64,000 bases of DNA from Fluviibacter sp048859965 (GTDB lineage Bacteria > Pseudomonadota > Gammaproteobacteria > Burkholderiales > Rhodocyclaceae), in contig JBLIZO010000015.1 of assembly GCA_048859965.1 (NCBI GenBank), positions 1 through 64,000 on the forward strand. The letters run 5' to 3'. The notes beneath the pieces were generated by a model. It had not been told where the DNA came from. It made no database searches and saw nothing but the letters and a program-made list of their open reading frames with translations. Position 1 is the stretch's first letter; each line of letters opens with the position of its first letter. The position numbers were made by a program, and so were the translations under genes. Positions 1-9,446 of the stretch are shown piece by piece.

Positions 1-1382
1 AGGTTGGCTTCGTCGGCCAGGTGCATGATCTGGCGCATGGCGCGGGCGCTGTCGCGGGCCTCAAAGGCGGTCGCAATTTCGTTCAGCGCTTCGTCGGTGA
101 TGATGCGATCGAATACAGCGCGATCGGTTTCGCCAAGTGCACCTTCGAATTGCTTCTTGATAAAACCGGCGCAACGGCTGGCGATGTTGACGTACTTGCC
201 GACCAGATCGCTGTTGACCTTGGCGATGAAGTCATCAAGGTTGAGGTCGATGTCTTCCATCGTGCCATTCAGTTTGCTGGCGAAGTAGTAGCGCAGCCAT
301 TCCGGATTGAGCTTCTGCTGCAGGTAGCTTTCGGCCGTGATGAAGGTGCCGCGCGATTTGGACATCTTGGCACCATCGACGGTGAGGAAGCCGTGGGCGC
401 AGATACGGGTCGGTACGCGGAAACCGGCGTGATGCAGCATGGCCGGCCAGAACAGCGCGTGAAAGTACAGAATGTCTTTGCCGATGAAGTGCACGAGTTC
501 GGTGTTTGAGCCCGGCTTCCAGGTGGCGTCGAAATCCAGTCCCTTTTTGTTGGCCAGCGCTTTGAAGGCGCCCATGTAACCGATCGGTGCGTCGAGCCAG
601 ACGTAGAAGTATTTGCCGGGTGCATCGGGAATGGCGAAACCGAAGTAGGGCGCATCGCGCGAGATGTCCCAGTCGCTGAGCTTATTCTCACCCGGTTCGC
701 CCAACCACTCCTGCATTTTATTGGCGGCCTCATGCTGCAGCACCGGGATACCGTTTGGCGCGCTACGCGTGAAGTCGCGCAGGAACTGCTGGCAGCGCGG
801 GTCGGACAGTTTGAAGAAGTAGTGTTGCGAAGGCTTCAGTACCGGCACGCTGCCCGACACGGCGGATCGCGGGTTTTTCAGTTCAGACGGCGTATAGGCG
901 GCACCGCAGGCTTCGCAATTGTCGCCGTACTGGTCAGCGGCGCCGCACTTGGGGCATTCGCCCTTGATGAAGCGGTCGGGCAGGAACATGCCTTTTTCTG
1001 CATCGTAATACTGCTCGATTTCGCGGACTTCGATCAGGCCGGCGTCGCGCAGCGCCCGATAGATGCTTTCAGCACACTCACGGTTCTCGTCGCTGTGCGT
1101 CGAATGATAAAGGTCGAAGTCGATATGAAAGCCAGTGAAGTCGCGCAGATGCTCGTTGTGTACGCGGGCGATCAGTGCCTCGGGCGTGATGCCTTCATTC
1201 TGGGCGCGCAGCATGATCGGCGTGCCGTGCGTGTCGTCGGCACAGACATACGTGGCCTGATTGCCGATCAGATTCTGGAAACGCACCCACATATCGGTCT
1301 GAATGTATTCGACCAGATGACCGAGGTGGATGGCGCCGTTGGCATACGGGAGTGCGGAAGTGACGAGCAGAGAACGTTTCAT
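1..1382 (-). CDS. metG: methionyl-tRNA synthetase, C-terminus cut by window edge
   Basis: Charges tRNA-Met with methionine in the cytoplasm (class I synthetase). About 460 N-terminal residues are visible; the rest lies left of the window. The HIGH-type signature appears as HLGH at residues 19-22. Paired CxxC zinc knuckles (CPKC and CEAC) follow near residues 140-165, and the KMSKS loop is intact near residue 337. The ATG at 1382 starts an MKRSLLVTSALPYANG N-terminus typical of the family. It is divergent from the Mrp ATPase gene, and the neighbour pair metG/apbC is common in betaproteobacteria. Whether the C-terminal tRNA-binding dimerisation domain is present cannot be seen. Confidence 0.97.
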   Translation of the reverse strand, partial: MKRSLLVTSALPYANGAIHLGHLVEYIQTDMWVRFQNLIGNQATYVCADDTHGTPIMLRAQNEGITPEALIARVHNEHLRDFTGFHIDFDLYHSTHSDENRECAESIYRALRDAGLIEVREIEQYYDAEKGMFLPDRFIKGECPKCGAADQYGDNCEACGAAYTPSELKNPRSAVSGSVPVLKPSQHYFFKLSDPRCQQFLRDFTRSAPNGIPVLQHEAANKMQEWLGEPGENKLSDWDISRDAPYFGFAIPDAPGKYFYVWLDAPIGYMGAFKALANKKGLDFDATWKPGSNTELVHFIGKDILYFHALFWPAMLHHAGFRVPTRICAHGFLTVDGAKMSKSRGTFITAESYLQQKLNPEWLRYYFASKLNGTMEDIDLNLDDFIAKVNSDLVGKYVNIASRCAGFIKKQFEGALGETDRAVFDRIITDEALNEIATAFEARDSARAMRQIMHLADEAN

Positions 1383-1561
1383 GGGCGCAATTTTAGCCGA
1401 TCAGGGGCTGACCACGCGCGCTACAGGGGCATTTAACGGGGTTTTCCCCGTAAAAAAGCAGCGTAAAATTTGGACGTTCAGAAAATTTGATAAAAACAGG
1501 CGCTTTCAAGCCGCGATTCTCTTCGCGTTCCGTCCCCGACATTCCCGGAGTTTGTACGACC

Positions 1562-2653
1562 ATGACCCACGACATGCTGAGCCGCGCCACAGCGCTTTTG
1601 GCTGACCTGATTGACCCGCTGACCGGGAAACCTTATTTCTTACCGCATCAGCTGGGGAGTGCGCTCAGTGGTTCCCCTGATGCGTGGCGGGTGCGTGTGC
1701 AGGTCGGTTATCCGACGGCCCTGATCGGGCCGGAAATCGAAACACGCATTGCTGCCGCCCTGGCGCCCGTTGCGGCGGGGATACCGGTTCACGTTGAGGT
1801 GGTTTCTGTGATCGAAGCCCATGTGGTGCAACGGAATCTGCCGCTGCTCAAAGGGGTGAAGAATCTGATTGCCGTGGCCTCCGGCAAGGGCGGCGTCGGT
1901 AAAAGCACGACGGCCGTGAATCTGGCGCTGGCGCTGGCGCAACAGGGTGCGCGTGTCGGCCTGCTCGATGCCGATATTTACGGCCCATCGATTCCGCAGA
2001 TGCTGGGCGTTGGCGGCCAGCAGCAGCATTCGCCAGATGGTAAGCATATCGAGGCGCTGAAGGGTCATGGCATCGCATTGATGTCGATTGGTTTTCTGGT
2101 GGACGCCGATTCGCCGATGGTCTGGCGTGGCCCGATGGTCACCTCGGCGCTGGAGCAGTTGCTGCGCGATACGCTGTGGGGTGAATTGGATTATCTGGTG
2201 GTTGATATGCCGCCGGGTACAGGCGATATCCAGTTGACGCTGGCCCAGAAGGTGCCGGTCACGGGTTCGGTGATCGTGACGACGCCGCAAGACATCGCAC
2301 TACTGGATGCCCGCAAGGGTATTCGCATGTTTGAAAAGGTGGGGGTGCCGATTCTGGGCGTGGTCGAGAATATGTCGATGCATATCTGCAGCCACTGCGG
2401 TCATGCCGAGCCGATTTTTGGTGAGGGCGGCGGACAGGCGCTGGGCGCCGACTTCAATGTGCCGCTGCTGGGGCAATTGCCGCTTGATTTGCGTATCCGT
2501 CAGGGGCTGGATGCCGGTCAGCCGATTGTGGCGGCCGACCCGGAAAGCCCGATCAGCCAGCAGTACCGCGATATTGCGTTGCGCGTCGCTGGTGAAATTG
2601 CCGCGAAGGCGCGGGATACCAGCCATAAGTTCCCGAAGATTGTGGTCGAGTAA
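1562..2653 (+). CDS. apbC: Mrp/ApbC iron-sulfur cluster carrier ATPase
   Basis: A 363-residue P-loop ATPase of the Mrp/NBP35 family, which binds and transfers Fe-S clusters in the cytoplasm. An N-terminal DUF59/MIP18-like region (about 1-90) precedes the deviant Walker A motif GKGGVGKST near residues 108-116. A DADIYGPS stretch follows the P-loop. The CSHC pair near residue 270 is the CxxC motif that bridges a cluster between subunits in this family. Start chosen at ATG 1562, after a long leader lacking conserved sequence; the in-frame ATG at 1574 is a possible alternative. It is transcribed away from metG. Confidence 0.93.
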   Translation: MTHDMLSRATALLADLIDPLTGKPYFLPHQLGSALSGSPDAWRVRVQVGYPTALIGPEIETRIAAALAPVAAGIPVHVEVVSVIEAHVVQRNLPLLKGVKNLIAVASGKGGVGKSTTAVNLALALAQQGARVGLLDADIYGPSIPQMLGVGGQQQHSPDGKHIEALKGHGIALMSIGFLVDADSPMVWRGPMVTSALEQLLRDTLWGELDYLVVDMPPGTGDIQLTLAQKVPVTGSVIVTTPQDIALLDARKGIRMFEKVGVPILGVVENMSMHICSHCGHAEPIFGEGGGQALGADFNVPLLGQLPLDLRIRQGLDAGQPIVAADPESPISQQYRDIALRVAGEIAAKARDTSHKFPKIVVE

Positions 2654-2685
2654 CGACACAGGTGCGTCATCCTGTCCGCGCTGCG

Positions 2686-2979
2686 TCAATCGTTGATTCG
2701 AAATAATGTGAGATCCATCGCGTCATTGCGTATGGGCACGATGGCTTGGTATTCCGGGCTGCCGGCCCAATGGTCCGCATCGTCTGGCGTCGGGAAATTG
2801 AGTTCGACGAAGGCATTGAAGTCGCCACAGCCAAGCTCGTTCCAGTAAACCTTGTCGCAGGCGCCGCGAGCGACAACGCTACCGTTGTAGCGTTCGACGG
2901 TGGCACCGACCTGGCTTCGGTAGCTTTCAAAAGCGCTCGGGTCTTTGAGACGGATCAGGCCGATGATCTTGGTAGGCAT
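2686..2979 (-). CDS. DUF1330 domain protein
   Basis: A 97-residue cytoplasmic protein matching the DUF1330 family, small ferredoxin-like alpha/beta proteins of unknown biochemical role. The N-terminus MPTKIIGLIRLKDPSAF and the later LNFPTPDDADHW and YQAIVPIRND segments are the family hallmarks. The start at 2979 is preferred because the upstream in-frame extension has no family similarity. It stands alone, convergent with the Mrp ATPase and divergent from dcd. No signal peptide or membrane segment is visible. The function is not known and is not inferred here. Confidence 0.82.
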   Translation of the reverse strand: MPTKIIGLIRLKDPSAFESYRSQVGATVERYNGSVVARGACDKVYWNELGCGDFNAFVELNFPTPDDADHWAGSPEYQAIVPIRNDAMDLTLFRIND

Positions 2980-3114
2980 GGTGTTCCTTCGACGAGTGAT
3001 GGCGGGCTGCTGCGGGGCCGTATTTCGGATGGTACGCAACGTGGACGCGGTTCGGGGTACAATTTCCGCCAATTTTCCTGAATTTGCGTTCCCGACGGGA
3101 CACCTGGAGCCGGT

Positions 3115-3681
3115 ATGAGCATCAAGTCTGACAAGTGGATTCGCCGTATGGCCGAACAGCACGGCATGATTGAGCCGTTCTCGCCGGATCTCGTGCGTGA
3201 AGTGAATGGCCAGAAGATCGTGTCCTACGGTACGTCGAGCTATGGTTACGACATCCGTTGCGCCCGCGAGTTCAAGGTGTTCACCAATATCAACAGCACG
3301 GTCGTTGATCCGAAGGCCTTCGATCCGAAGTCCTTTGTCGAAATCGAGTCGGACGTCTGTATCATCCCGCCGAATTCGTTTGCACTGGCTCGCACGGTTG
3401 AATATTTCCGTATTCCGCGCAGCGTGCTGACGGTGTGTCTCGGTAAGAGCACGTACGCCCGTTGCGGCATTATCGTCAACGTGACCCCGTTCGAACCGGA
3501 GTGGGAAGGTTATGTGACGCTGGAGTTCTCGAACACGACACCGCTGCCCGCTAAAATTTATGCGGGCGAAGGTTGTGCCCAGGTACTGTTTTTTGAATCC
3601 GATGAAGTGTGTGAAACCTCATACAAGGACCGTGGCGGTAAGTACCAGGGTCAGGTCGGTGTCACACTCCCGAAAATTTGA
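3115..3681 (+). CDS. dcd: dCTP deaminase
   Basis: Deaminates dCTP to dUTP, feeding dUTPase and then thymidylate synthase; homotrimeric and cytoplasmic. At 188 residues it has the normal length. The conserved core is visible: SYGTSSYGYD near residue 35, GKSTYARCG near residue 110 and the catalytic-glutamate block FEPEWEGYVTLEFSN near residue 130. It ends with the family's GKYQGQ tail. A -10-like TACAAT lies at 3058-3063, but no convincing -35 box was found. A GC-rich hairpin (3714-3740) separates it from the downstream decarboxylase gene. Confidence 0.96.
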   Translation: MSIKSDKWIRRMAEQHGMIEPFSPDLVREVNGQKIVSYGTSSYGYDIRCAREFKVFTNINSTVVDPKAFDPKSFVEIESDVCIIPPNSFALARTVEYFRIPRSVLTVCLGKSTYARCGIIVNVTPFEPEWEGYVTLEFSNTTPLPAKIYAGEGCAQVLFFESDEVCETSYKDRGGKYQGQVGVTLPKI

Positions 3682-3713
3682 CGCCTTAGACTGCGTTTAA
3701 CCGTTTCACGACT

Positions 3714-3740
3714 CCGCGTGACCGGCCTGCCGGCACGCGG
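3714..3740 (+). terminator. GC-rich hairpin between dcd and the decarboxylase gene
   Basis: CCGCGTG (3714-3720) pairs with CACGCGG (3734-3740). Inside, CCGG pairs with CCGG around a CCTG loop, leaving one bulged A at 3721. The 11-bp stem is followed by AAGTTCTTTCT, only a weak U-rich tail. It may attenuate read-through from dcd or structure the leader of the next mRNA. Confidence 0.45.
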
Positions 3741-3766
3741 AAGTTCTTTCTGGCTCAGGAGTTGCC

Positions 3767-6004
3767 ATGAAGTTTCACTTTCCGATCATCATTATTGACG
3801 AAGACTTCCGCTCCGAGAACGCCTCGGGCCTGGGCATTCGCGCCTTGGCCGAAGCGATCGAGAAGGAAGGTATGGAAGTGTTGGGCGTCACCAGTTATGG
3901 CGACCTGACCTCGTTCGCGCAACAGCAGAGCCGCGCCTCGGCATTTATCCTGTCGGTCGATGACGAGGAGCTGTTGAATCACGAAGCGCAGACGATCGCA
4001 GAACTGCGCGATTTCGTGGAAGAGATCCGCTACAAGAACGCTGACATCCCCATCTTTCTGCACGGCGAAACGCGCACTTCGCGCCATATTCCGAATGACA
4101 TCCTGCGTGAGTTGCATGGCTTCATCCACATGTACGAAGACACGCCGGAGTTCATTGCGCGCAATGTGGTGCGCGAAGCGCGCGCCTATATGGATTCTTT
4201 GCCGCCGCCGTTTTTCCGTGCGCTGACGCATTACGCTGCCGATGGTTCGTATTCATGGCACTGCCCGGGTCATTCGGGTGGCGTGGCATTTCTGAAGAGC
4301 CCCGTGGGCCAGATGTTCCACCAGTTCTTTGGCGAGAACATGCTGCGCGCCGATGTGTGTAATGCGGTAGAAGAACTCGGTCAGTTACTCGACCACACCG
4401 GCCCGGTCGCCGCGTCGGAGCGTAACGCGGCGCGCATTTTCAATTGCGATCACCTGTACTTTGTGACTAACGGCACCTCGACCTCGAACAAGATCGTCTG
4501 GCATTCGACGGTGGCGCCGGGCGATATCGTCGTGGTGGACCGTAACTGCCACAAGTCGGTGCTGCACTCGATCATCATGACGGGCGCCATCCCGGTATTT
4601 CTGATGCCGACGCGCAATAATTTCGGCATTATCGGCCCGATTCCGAAGAGCGAGTTCTCGTGGGAAAGCATTCAGAAGAAAATCGCCGCCAATCCGTTTA
4701 TTGCCGACAAGAATGCCAAGCCACGCGTGCTGACGATTACGCAATCGACCTACGATGGCATTCTCTACAACGTCGAAGAAATCAAAGAGATGCTCGACGG
4801 CAAGATCGACACGCTGCACTTTGACGAAGCCTGGTTGCCGCATGCGGCGTTTCATGACTTCTATGGTGACTATCATGCGATTGGTGCCGATCGTCCGCGC
4901 TGTAAGGAGTCGATGGTTTTCTCGACGCAATCGACGCACAAGCTGCTGGCCGGTCTGAGCCAGGCCTCGCAGATTCTGGTGCAGGATTCCGACGACCGTA
5001 AGCTGGATCGCGACGTGTTCAACGAAGCCTATCTGATGCACACCTCGACCTCGCCGCAGTACGCGATCATTGCCTCATGCGATGTGGCCGCAGCGATGAT
5101 GGAAGAGCCCGGTGGTACGGCACTGGTGGAAGAATCGATTGCCGAGGCGCTGGATTTCCGCCGCGCCATGCGCAAGGTGGACGAAGAGTGGGGTGCCGAT
5201 TGGTGGTTCAAGGTCTGGGGCCCGGATGACTTGTCGGAAGAAGGCATTGAGGAGCGCGATAGCTGGATGCTCAATCCGGGGGATCGCTGGCATGGCTTCG
5301 GTCAGTTGGCCGATGGGTTCAATATGCTTGACCCGATCAAGGCGACCATCATTACCCCGGGGCTGGATGTGGACGGCGCCTTCTCGGAAGATATCGGTAT
5401 TCCGGCGGCGATTGTGACCAAGTATCTGGCCGAGCACGGTGTCATTGTTGAGAAGTGCGGTCTGTATTCGTTCTTCATCATGTTCACCATCGGCATTACC
5501 AAGGGCCGCTGGAACACGATGGTGACCGAATTGCAGCAGTTCAAGGATGACTATGACCGGAATCAGCCATTGTGGAAGGTGTTGCCGGAGTTCTGCCAGA
5601 AGCTGCCGCGCTATGAAAACGTGGGGTTGCGCGATCTCTGCCAGCAGATTCACGATGTGTACAAGAAGAACGATGTGGCGCGCCTGACTACCGAGATGTA
5701 TCTGTCGGATATGGTACCGGCCATGCGCCCGGCGGATGCTTTTGCCAAGGTGGCGCACCGTGAAATTGAGCGTGTGCACATTGATGACCTGGAAGGTCGT
5801 ATTACGGCCATGCTGGTGACGCCGTATCCGCCGGGGATTCCGCTGCTGATTCCGGGTGAGCGCTTCAATAAGACGATCGTGAATTACCTGCAATTCGCTC
5901 GCGAGTTCAACGAGCGCTTCCCAGGGTTCGAGACCGATGTGCATGGTCTGGTCAAGGGTGAAAAAGACGGCAAGACGGCGTATTACGTCGATTGCGTGCG
6001 TTGA
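3767..6004 (+). CDS. Arg/Lys/Orn decarboxylase (fold type I, AdiA/LdcC-like)
   Basis: A 745-residue PLP enzyme of the large biodegradative basic amino acid decarboxylase family, which forms decamers and releases CO2 to give agmatine, cadaverine or putrescine. A receiver-like wing domain occupies about residues 1-130. The PLP core follows: HCPGHSGG near 165, the HFDEAW motif near 353, and the Schiff-base lysine in STHKLLAGLSQAS near 390. The C-terminal domain holds PYPPGIPLLIPGE. Length and overall pattern resemble AdiA-type enzymes, but substrate specificity cannot be read from sequence alone, so no symbol is given. Whether it serves acid resistance or polyamine supply is unresolved. The symporter gene follows after 24 nt. 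Confidence 0.9.
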   Translation: MKFHFPIIIIDEDFRSENASGLGIRALAEAIEKEGMEVLGVTSYGDLTSFAQQQSRASAFILSVDDEELLNHEAQTIAELRDFVEEIRYKNADIPIFLHGETRTSRHIPNDILRELHGFIHMYEDTPEFIARNVVREARAYMDSLPPPFFRALTHYAADGSYSWHCPGHSGGVAFLKSPVGQMFHQFFGENMLRADVCNAVEELGQLLDHTGPVAASERNAARIFNCDHLYFVTNGTSTSNKIVWHSTVAPGDIVVVDRNCHKSVLHSIIMTGAIPVFLMPTRNNFGIIGPIPKSEFSWESIQKKIAANPFIADKNAKPRVLTITQSTYDGILYNVEEIKEMLDGKIDTLHFDEAWLPHAAFHDFYGDYHAIGADRPRCKESMVFSTQSTHKLLAGLSQASQILVQDSDDRKLDRDVFNEAYLMHTSTSPQYAIIASCDVAAAMMEEPGGTALVEESIAEALDFRRAMRKVDEEWGADWWFKVWGPDDLSEEGIEERDSWMLNPGDRWHGFGQLADGFNMLDPIKATIITPGLDVDGAFSEDIGIPAAIVTKYLAEHGVIVEKCGLYSFFIMFTIGITKGRWNTMVTELQQFKDDYDRNQPLWKVLPEFCQKLPRYENVGLRDLCQQIHDVYKKNDVARLTTEMYLSDMVPAMRPADAFAKVAHREIERVHIDDLEGRITAMLVTPYPPGIPLLIPGERFNKTIVNYLQFAREFNERFPGFETDVHGLVKGEKDGKTAYYVDCVR

Positions 6005-6028
6005 TGTATTGGTGAAAGTGAGCTGAAC

Positions 6029-7339
6029 ATGGGGATGAACCCGGCAGGCGGTCGGCAGAAGCCCGGCCGGTTAACGCAATTTATTCTGGCCGCGCTGGTG
6101 CTGGGTGTCGTGTCTGGTGCCGCAGTGCATACGGCCGGAGCAGGCACGGATCTGCCGACACAATACGCCGAATACGCATCGTTATTGACCGATGTCTTTC
6201 TGCGCATGATCAAGATGGTGATCGCGCCACTGGTGTTCGCCACGCTGGCCGTCGGTATTGCCAGTATGGGCGATGGTAAATCGGTGGGGCGTGTCGGCGC
6301 CAAAACGCTGGGCTGGTTTCTGACGATGTCGTTTCTGTCGCTGTTGCTGGGGTTGCTGATGGTGCACCTGCTGCAGCCTGGTGCCGGCATTACACTCACG
6401 CCGCCCACGACAGACCAGGTGCTTGCGCCGCCGCCCGGTAACCCGCTGGCTAACTTTTTGTCCCATGTGTTTCCCACCAGCATCATGGAGGCGATGGCCA
6501 AAAACGAGATTCTGCAGATTGTGGTGTTTGCCGTGTTTTTTGGGCTGGCCGGTGGGCATCTGGGCGCGCGGGCTGAAGAGTTCTTCAAGAATCTCGACAT
6601 GCTCAGCCATGTCATGCTGCGTATGACGAGTATGGTGATGAATTTTGCGCCGTTGGCGGTCTTCGGCGCCGTGTCCGCGGTGATTGCCAAGAGCGGTCTG
6701 GGCATTCTCGGCACCTATGCGCAGTTCATGCTGGCGTTCTATGCGTCGATACTGGTGCTGTGGGGCGTTATTATTCTGATGGGATCGCTGGTGCTGGGCA
6801 AGTCGGTGTTGCGCCTGGTCGCTTCGCTCCGTCAGCCGTTGATTCTGGCCTTTACCACGGCCAGCTCTGAAGCGGCCTATCCCAAGACGCTGGAGCAGGT
6901 GGAACGTTTTGGCGCCCCGAACCGGATCGCTTCATTTGTATTGCCGCTGGGTTATTCGTTTAACCTGGACGGTTCGATGATGTACTGCACCTTCGCCACG
7001 TTGTTCATTGCGCAGGTCTATGGGATCGAAATGAGCCTGGGGCAGCAGTTTCTGATGCTGCTCATGCTGATGGTGACCTCGAAAGGGATTGCCGGTGTGC
7101 CGCGCGCATCACTGGTGGTCATCGCGGCCACCCTGGCGCACTTCAATATTCCCGAAGCGGGCGTGCTGCTGATTCTGGGTGTGGATCACTTCCTCGATAT
7201 GGCGCGGTCGGCGACCAATGTGCTGGGCAATGGGATCGCGACGGCGGTGGTGGCCAAATGGGAGGGCGTGCTCAAGCACTCAAATTCGCATCCCGCCGCG
7301 CATAGCGGACAAACGCATACGGCAGGCCGGCCGCACTGA
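6029..7339 (+). CDS. dicarboxylate/glutamate:cation symporter (DAACS family)
   Basis: A 436-residue inner-membrane carrier of the DctA/GltP family that couples H+ or Na+ entry to uptake of C4-dicarboxylates or acidic amino acids. It has multiple hydrophobic helices. The serine-rich re-entrant hairpin TTASSEAAYPKT lies near residue 280, and SYSFNLDGSMMY-like sequence (YSFNLDGSMMY) near 311. The C-terminal helix pattern DHFLDMARSATNVLGN contains the substrate-binding Asp, Arg and Asn residues. It starts 24 nt after the decarboxylase and may be co-transcribed with it. Its last 68 nt overlap the 3' end of folA on the other strand. Dicarboxylate versus glutamate preference is not decided. Confidence 0.88.
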   Translation: MGMNPAGGRQKPGRLTQFILAALVLGVVSGAAVHTAGAGTDLPTQYAEYASLLTDVFLRMIKMVIAPLVFATLAVGIASMGDGKSVGRVGAKTLGWFLTMSFLSLLLGLLMVHLLQPGAGITLTPPTTDQVLAPPPGNPLANFLSHVFPTSIMEAMAKNEILQIVVFAVFFGLAGGHLGARAEEFFKNLDMLSHVMLRMTSMVMNFAPLAVFGAVSAVIAKSGLGILGTYAQFMLAFYASILVLWGVIILMGSLVLGKSVLRLVASLRQPLILAFTTASSEAAYPKTLEQVERFGAPNRIASFVLPLGYSFNLDGSMMYCTFATLFIAQVYGIEMSLGQQFLMLLMLMVTSKGIAGVPRASLVVIAATLAHFNIPEAGVLLILGVDHFLDMARSATNVLGNGIATAVVAKWEGVLKHSNSHPAAHSGQTHTAGRPH

Positions 7340-7799
7340 CGTGGGGTGAGCGCGCCGCCTCCGCCCAGACGGCAGCGTCCAGCGGCGGGAACACGGTGTC
7401 GCCTTCGGCATCCAGGCCGACTTCGGTGATGATGAGTGTCGCCGCCAATGGCAGCGCCTGACGATACAGTTCGGCGCCACCGATGACATAGGCGGTAGCG
7501 TTGCCGACGGCGGCCAGCGCTTCGGGTAATCCGGCAAAAACTTCGGCGCCCGCTGCGGTGTATCCGGTCTGGCGCGTAATGACCATGTTGCGCCGGTTGG
7601 GCAGCGCCCGACCCAGAGACTCCCAGGTTTTGCGGCCCATGATAATCGGGTGGCCGCTGGTCGTTTCCTTGAAATGCTTGAGGTCTTCGGGCAGATGCCA
7701 GGGCAGGGCGCCACGGCCGTCTTCCTTGGTTGTACCAATGATGCCGTTGCGGGCGACGGCGACGATGAGCGCCAGGTTCGGATGCATTGTGTCAGCCAT
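7272..7799 (-). CDS. folA: dihydrofolate reductase
   Basis: Reduces dihydrofolate to tetrahydrofolate with NADPH, regenerating the cofactor consumed by thymidylate synthase. With the ATG at 7799 it has 175 residues; a second ATG at 7787 gives MHPNLALIVA and 171. Family motifs visible are ALPWHLPEDLKHFK near residue 33, the NADPH-binding GRKTWESLGRALPNR and the AYVIGGAELYRQAL block. The start at 7799 overlaps the pgi stop by 8 nt, consistent with translational coupling in the thyA-pgi-folA run. The 3' end overlaps the symporter gene tail to tail. Confidence 0.96.
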   Translation of the reverse strand: MADTMHPNLALIVAVARNGIIGTTKEDGRGALPWHLPEDLKHFKETTSGHPIIMGRKTWESLGRALPNRRNMVITRQTGYTAAGAEVFAGLPEALAAVGNATAYVIGGAELYRQALPLAATLIITEVGLDAEGDTVFPPLDAAVWAEAARSPHVSAAGLPYAFVRYARRDANLSA

Positions 7800-9438
7800 G
7801 CGTTGTTTGCGTCCAGTCAATGAGGCCGCGGGTGGAGACGTCCAGGCTGTCGTTCGGTGCATCGCCATGAAGCACGGGCAGGACGCGCGACGCCAGTTGC
7901 TTGCCGAGTTCGACACCCCACTGGTCAAAGGAGTTGATGCCCCAGATAACGCCCTGCACGAAGACCTTGTGTTCGTAGAGCGCGAGCAGCAAGCCGAGGT
8001 GATATGGATCCAGACGCGGCAGCAGCAGCGTGGTGGACGGCTGGTTTCCGGCAAATACCTTGTGCGGTAGCAGGGCGTCTCTCTGGGCGGCGGGCAAACC
8101 CGCAGCCTCCAGTTCACGACGTGCTTCGGCTTCGGTTTTGCCGAAAGCCAATGCGGCGCTCTGGGCAAAGCAGTTGGCCAGCAGCGGCGCCTGGTGGCCC
8201 GGCAGCGGGTAATCGCTCAAGGCGGTTGCGATAAAGTCGCAGGGCACCAGCCAGCCGCCCTGGTGCAGCAGTTGAAAGAAGGCGTGCTGGCCGTTTGCGC
8301 CAATCTCGCCCCAGACGATGGGGTTGGCCGGACAGGTCAGCGGTTGGCCGTCACGGTTGACGGTTTTGCCATTCGACTCCATCTCCAGTTGTTGCAGATA
8401 ACCGGGCAGATGGCGTAAGGATTCGTTGTAGGGCACGATGGCCGAGGTATGGGCACCCAGAAAGTTGGTGTTCCAGATACCCAGCAGCGCGAGCAGCACG
8501 GGCAGGTTGTCGTGCAGCGGCATGTCGCGGAAATGGCGATCCATCGCCTGTGCACCGGCGAGCAGGCGTTCAAAACCGCTCATGCCGATGCTGATGGCGA
8601 GTGGTAGGCCGACGGCCGACCACAGTGAATAACGGCCGCCGATCCAGTCCCACATCGGTAACACCTGCGTCGGCGGAATGCCGAATTCGGCAGCGCGTTC
8701 CGGGTGGGCCGAGACGGCGATGAAGTGCTTTGCCAGTGCGGCTTCGTTGCCGGTGTGCGCCAGCATCCAGTTGCGTGCACTGGCTGCGTTGATCATCGTT
8801 TCCTGCGTGGTGAAGGTTTTGCTGGCGATGATGAACAGTGTGCTGCGAGGGTCGAGCGTTTCCAACAGGGGGGCAAGATGGGCGCCGTCCAGGTTGGAGA
8901 CGTAGTGGACATGCAAGCCGGGGTGCGCAAAGGCCGACAGGGCGCGTGTCGCCATCTTGGGGCCGAGATCCGAACCGCCGATGCCGATGTTGACGACATG
9001 GCGGATCGTGTCACCGGTGTAGCCTTTCCATTGACCGCTGCGCAATTGTTCGACAATGGCCGCCATCTGTTGGCGTACCTGCCGCACCGCTGTCATGACA
9101 TCCAGCGCGGCCGACGGGAACGGGGTGTTGTCCAGATGGCGCAAGGCCGGGTGTAAGACGGCACGCTCTTCGCTGACGTTGATTTTTTCGCCAGCGAACA
9201 GGCGTTCACGCCAACCGGCGACATCGGCCGCTTCGGCCAGCGCAATGAGATGATTCAGCGCGTCCTGATCCAGGCGCTGCTTTGAGAAATCCAGCAGCAG
9301 TCCATCGGGTCGGCGTGAAAAATGCGGAAAGCGATTCGCATCGTTGGCAAACAGGTCGCGCAGGTGTGTGTTTGCCAGCCGGTCACGTGCTGCTTGCAGA
9401 CGCGACCAGGCGGCGGTTTGAGTGATGTCGCGGTTCAT
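7792..9438 (-). CDS. pgi: glucose-6-phosphate isomerase
   Basis: Interconverts glucose-6-phosphate and fructose-6-phosphate in the cytoplasm. The product is 548 residues from ATG 9438, the usual bacterial length. Signature regions include NIGIGGSDLGPKM near residue 150, the GGRYSLWSAVGL block and GEIGANGQHAFFQLLHQG with the catalytic His. The C-terminal EHKVFVQGVIWGINSFDQWGVELGK contains the catalytic Lys. A TTG at 9450 overlapping the thyA stop is an alternative start, but the ATG is preferred. It is unusual to see this glycolytic gene sandwiched between thyA and folA. Confidence 0.97.
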   Translation of the reverse strand: MNRDITQTAAWSRLQAARDRLANTHLRDLFANDANRFPHFSRRPDGLLLDFSKQRLDQDALNHLIALAEAADVAGWRERLFAGEKINVSEERAVLHPALRHLDNTPFPSAALDVMTAVRQVRQQMAAIVEQLRSGQWKGYTGDTIRHVVNIGIGGSDLGPKMATRALSAFAHPGLHVHYVSNLDGAHLAPLLETLDPRSTLFIIASKTFTTQETMINAASARNWMLAHTGNEAALAKHFIAVSAHPERAAEFGIPPTQVLPMWDWIGGRYSLWSAVGLPLAISIGMSGFERLLAGAQAMDRHFRDMPLHDNLPVLLALLGIWNTNFLGAHTSAIVPYNESLRHLPGYLQQLEMESNGKTVNRDGQPLTCPANPIVWGEIGANGQHAFFQLLHQGGWLVPCDFIATALSDYPLPGHQAPLLANCFAQSAALAFGKTEAEARRELEAAGLPAAQRDALLPHKVFAGNQPSTTLLLPRLDPYHLGLLLALYEHKVFVQGVIWGINSFDQWGVELGKQLASRVLPVLHGDAPNDSLDVSTRGLIDWTQTTHG

Positions 9439-9446
9439 GATTGTCT

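Noticed and set aside
1436..1451. ACGGGG-TTTT-CCCCGT hairpin between metG and the Mrp gene as a terminator
   Set aside because: It is followed by A's on the plus strand and lacks a T-run on either strand; no transcript is expected to end there.
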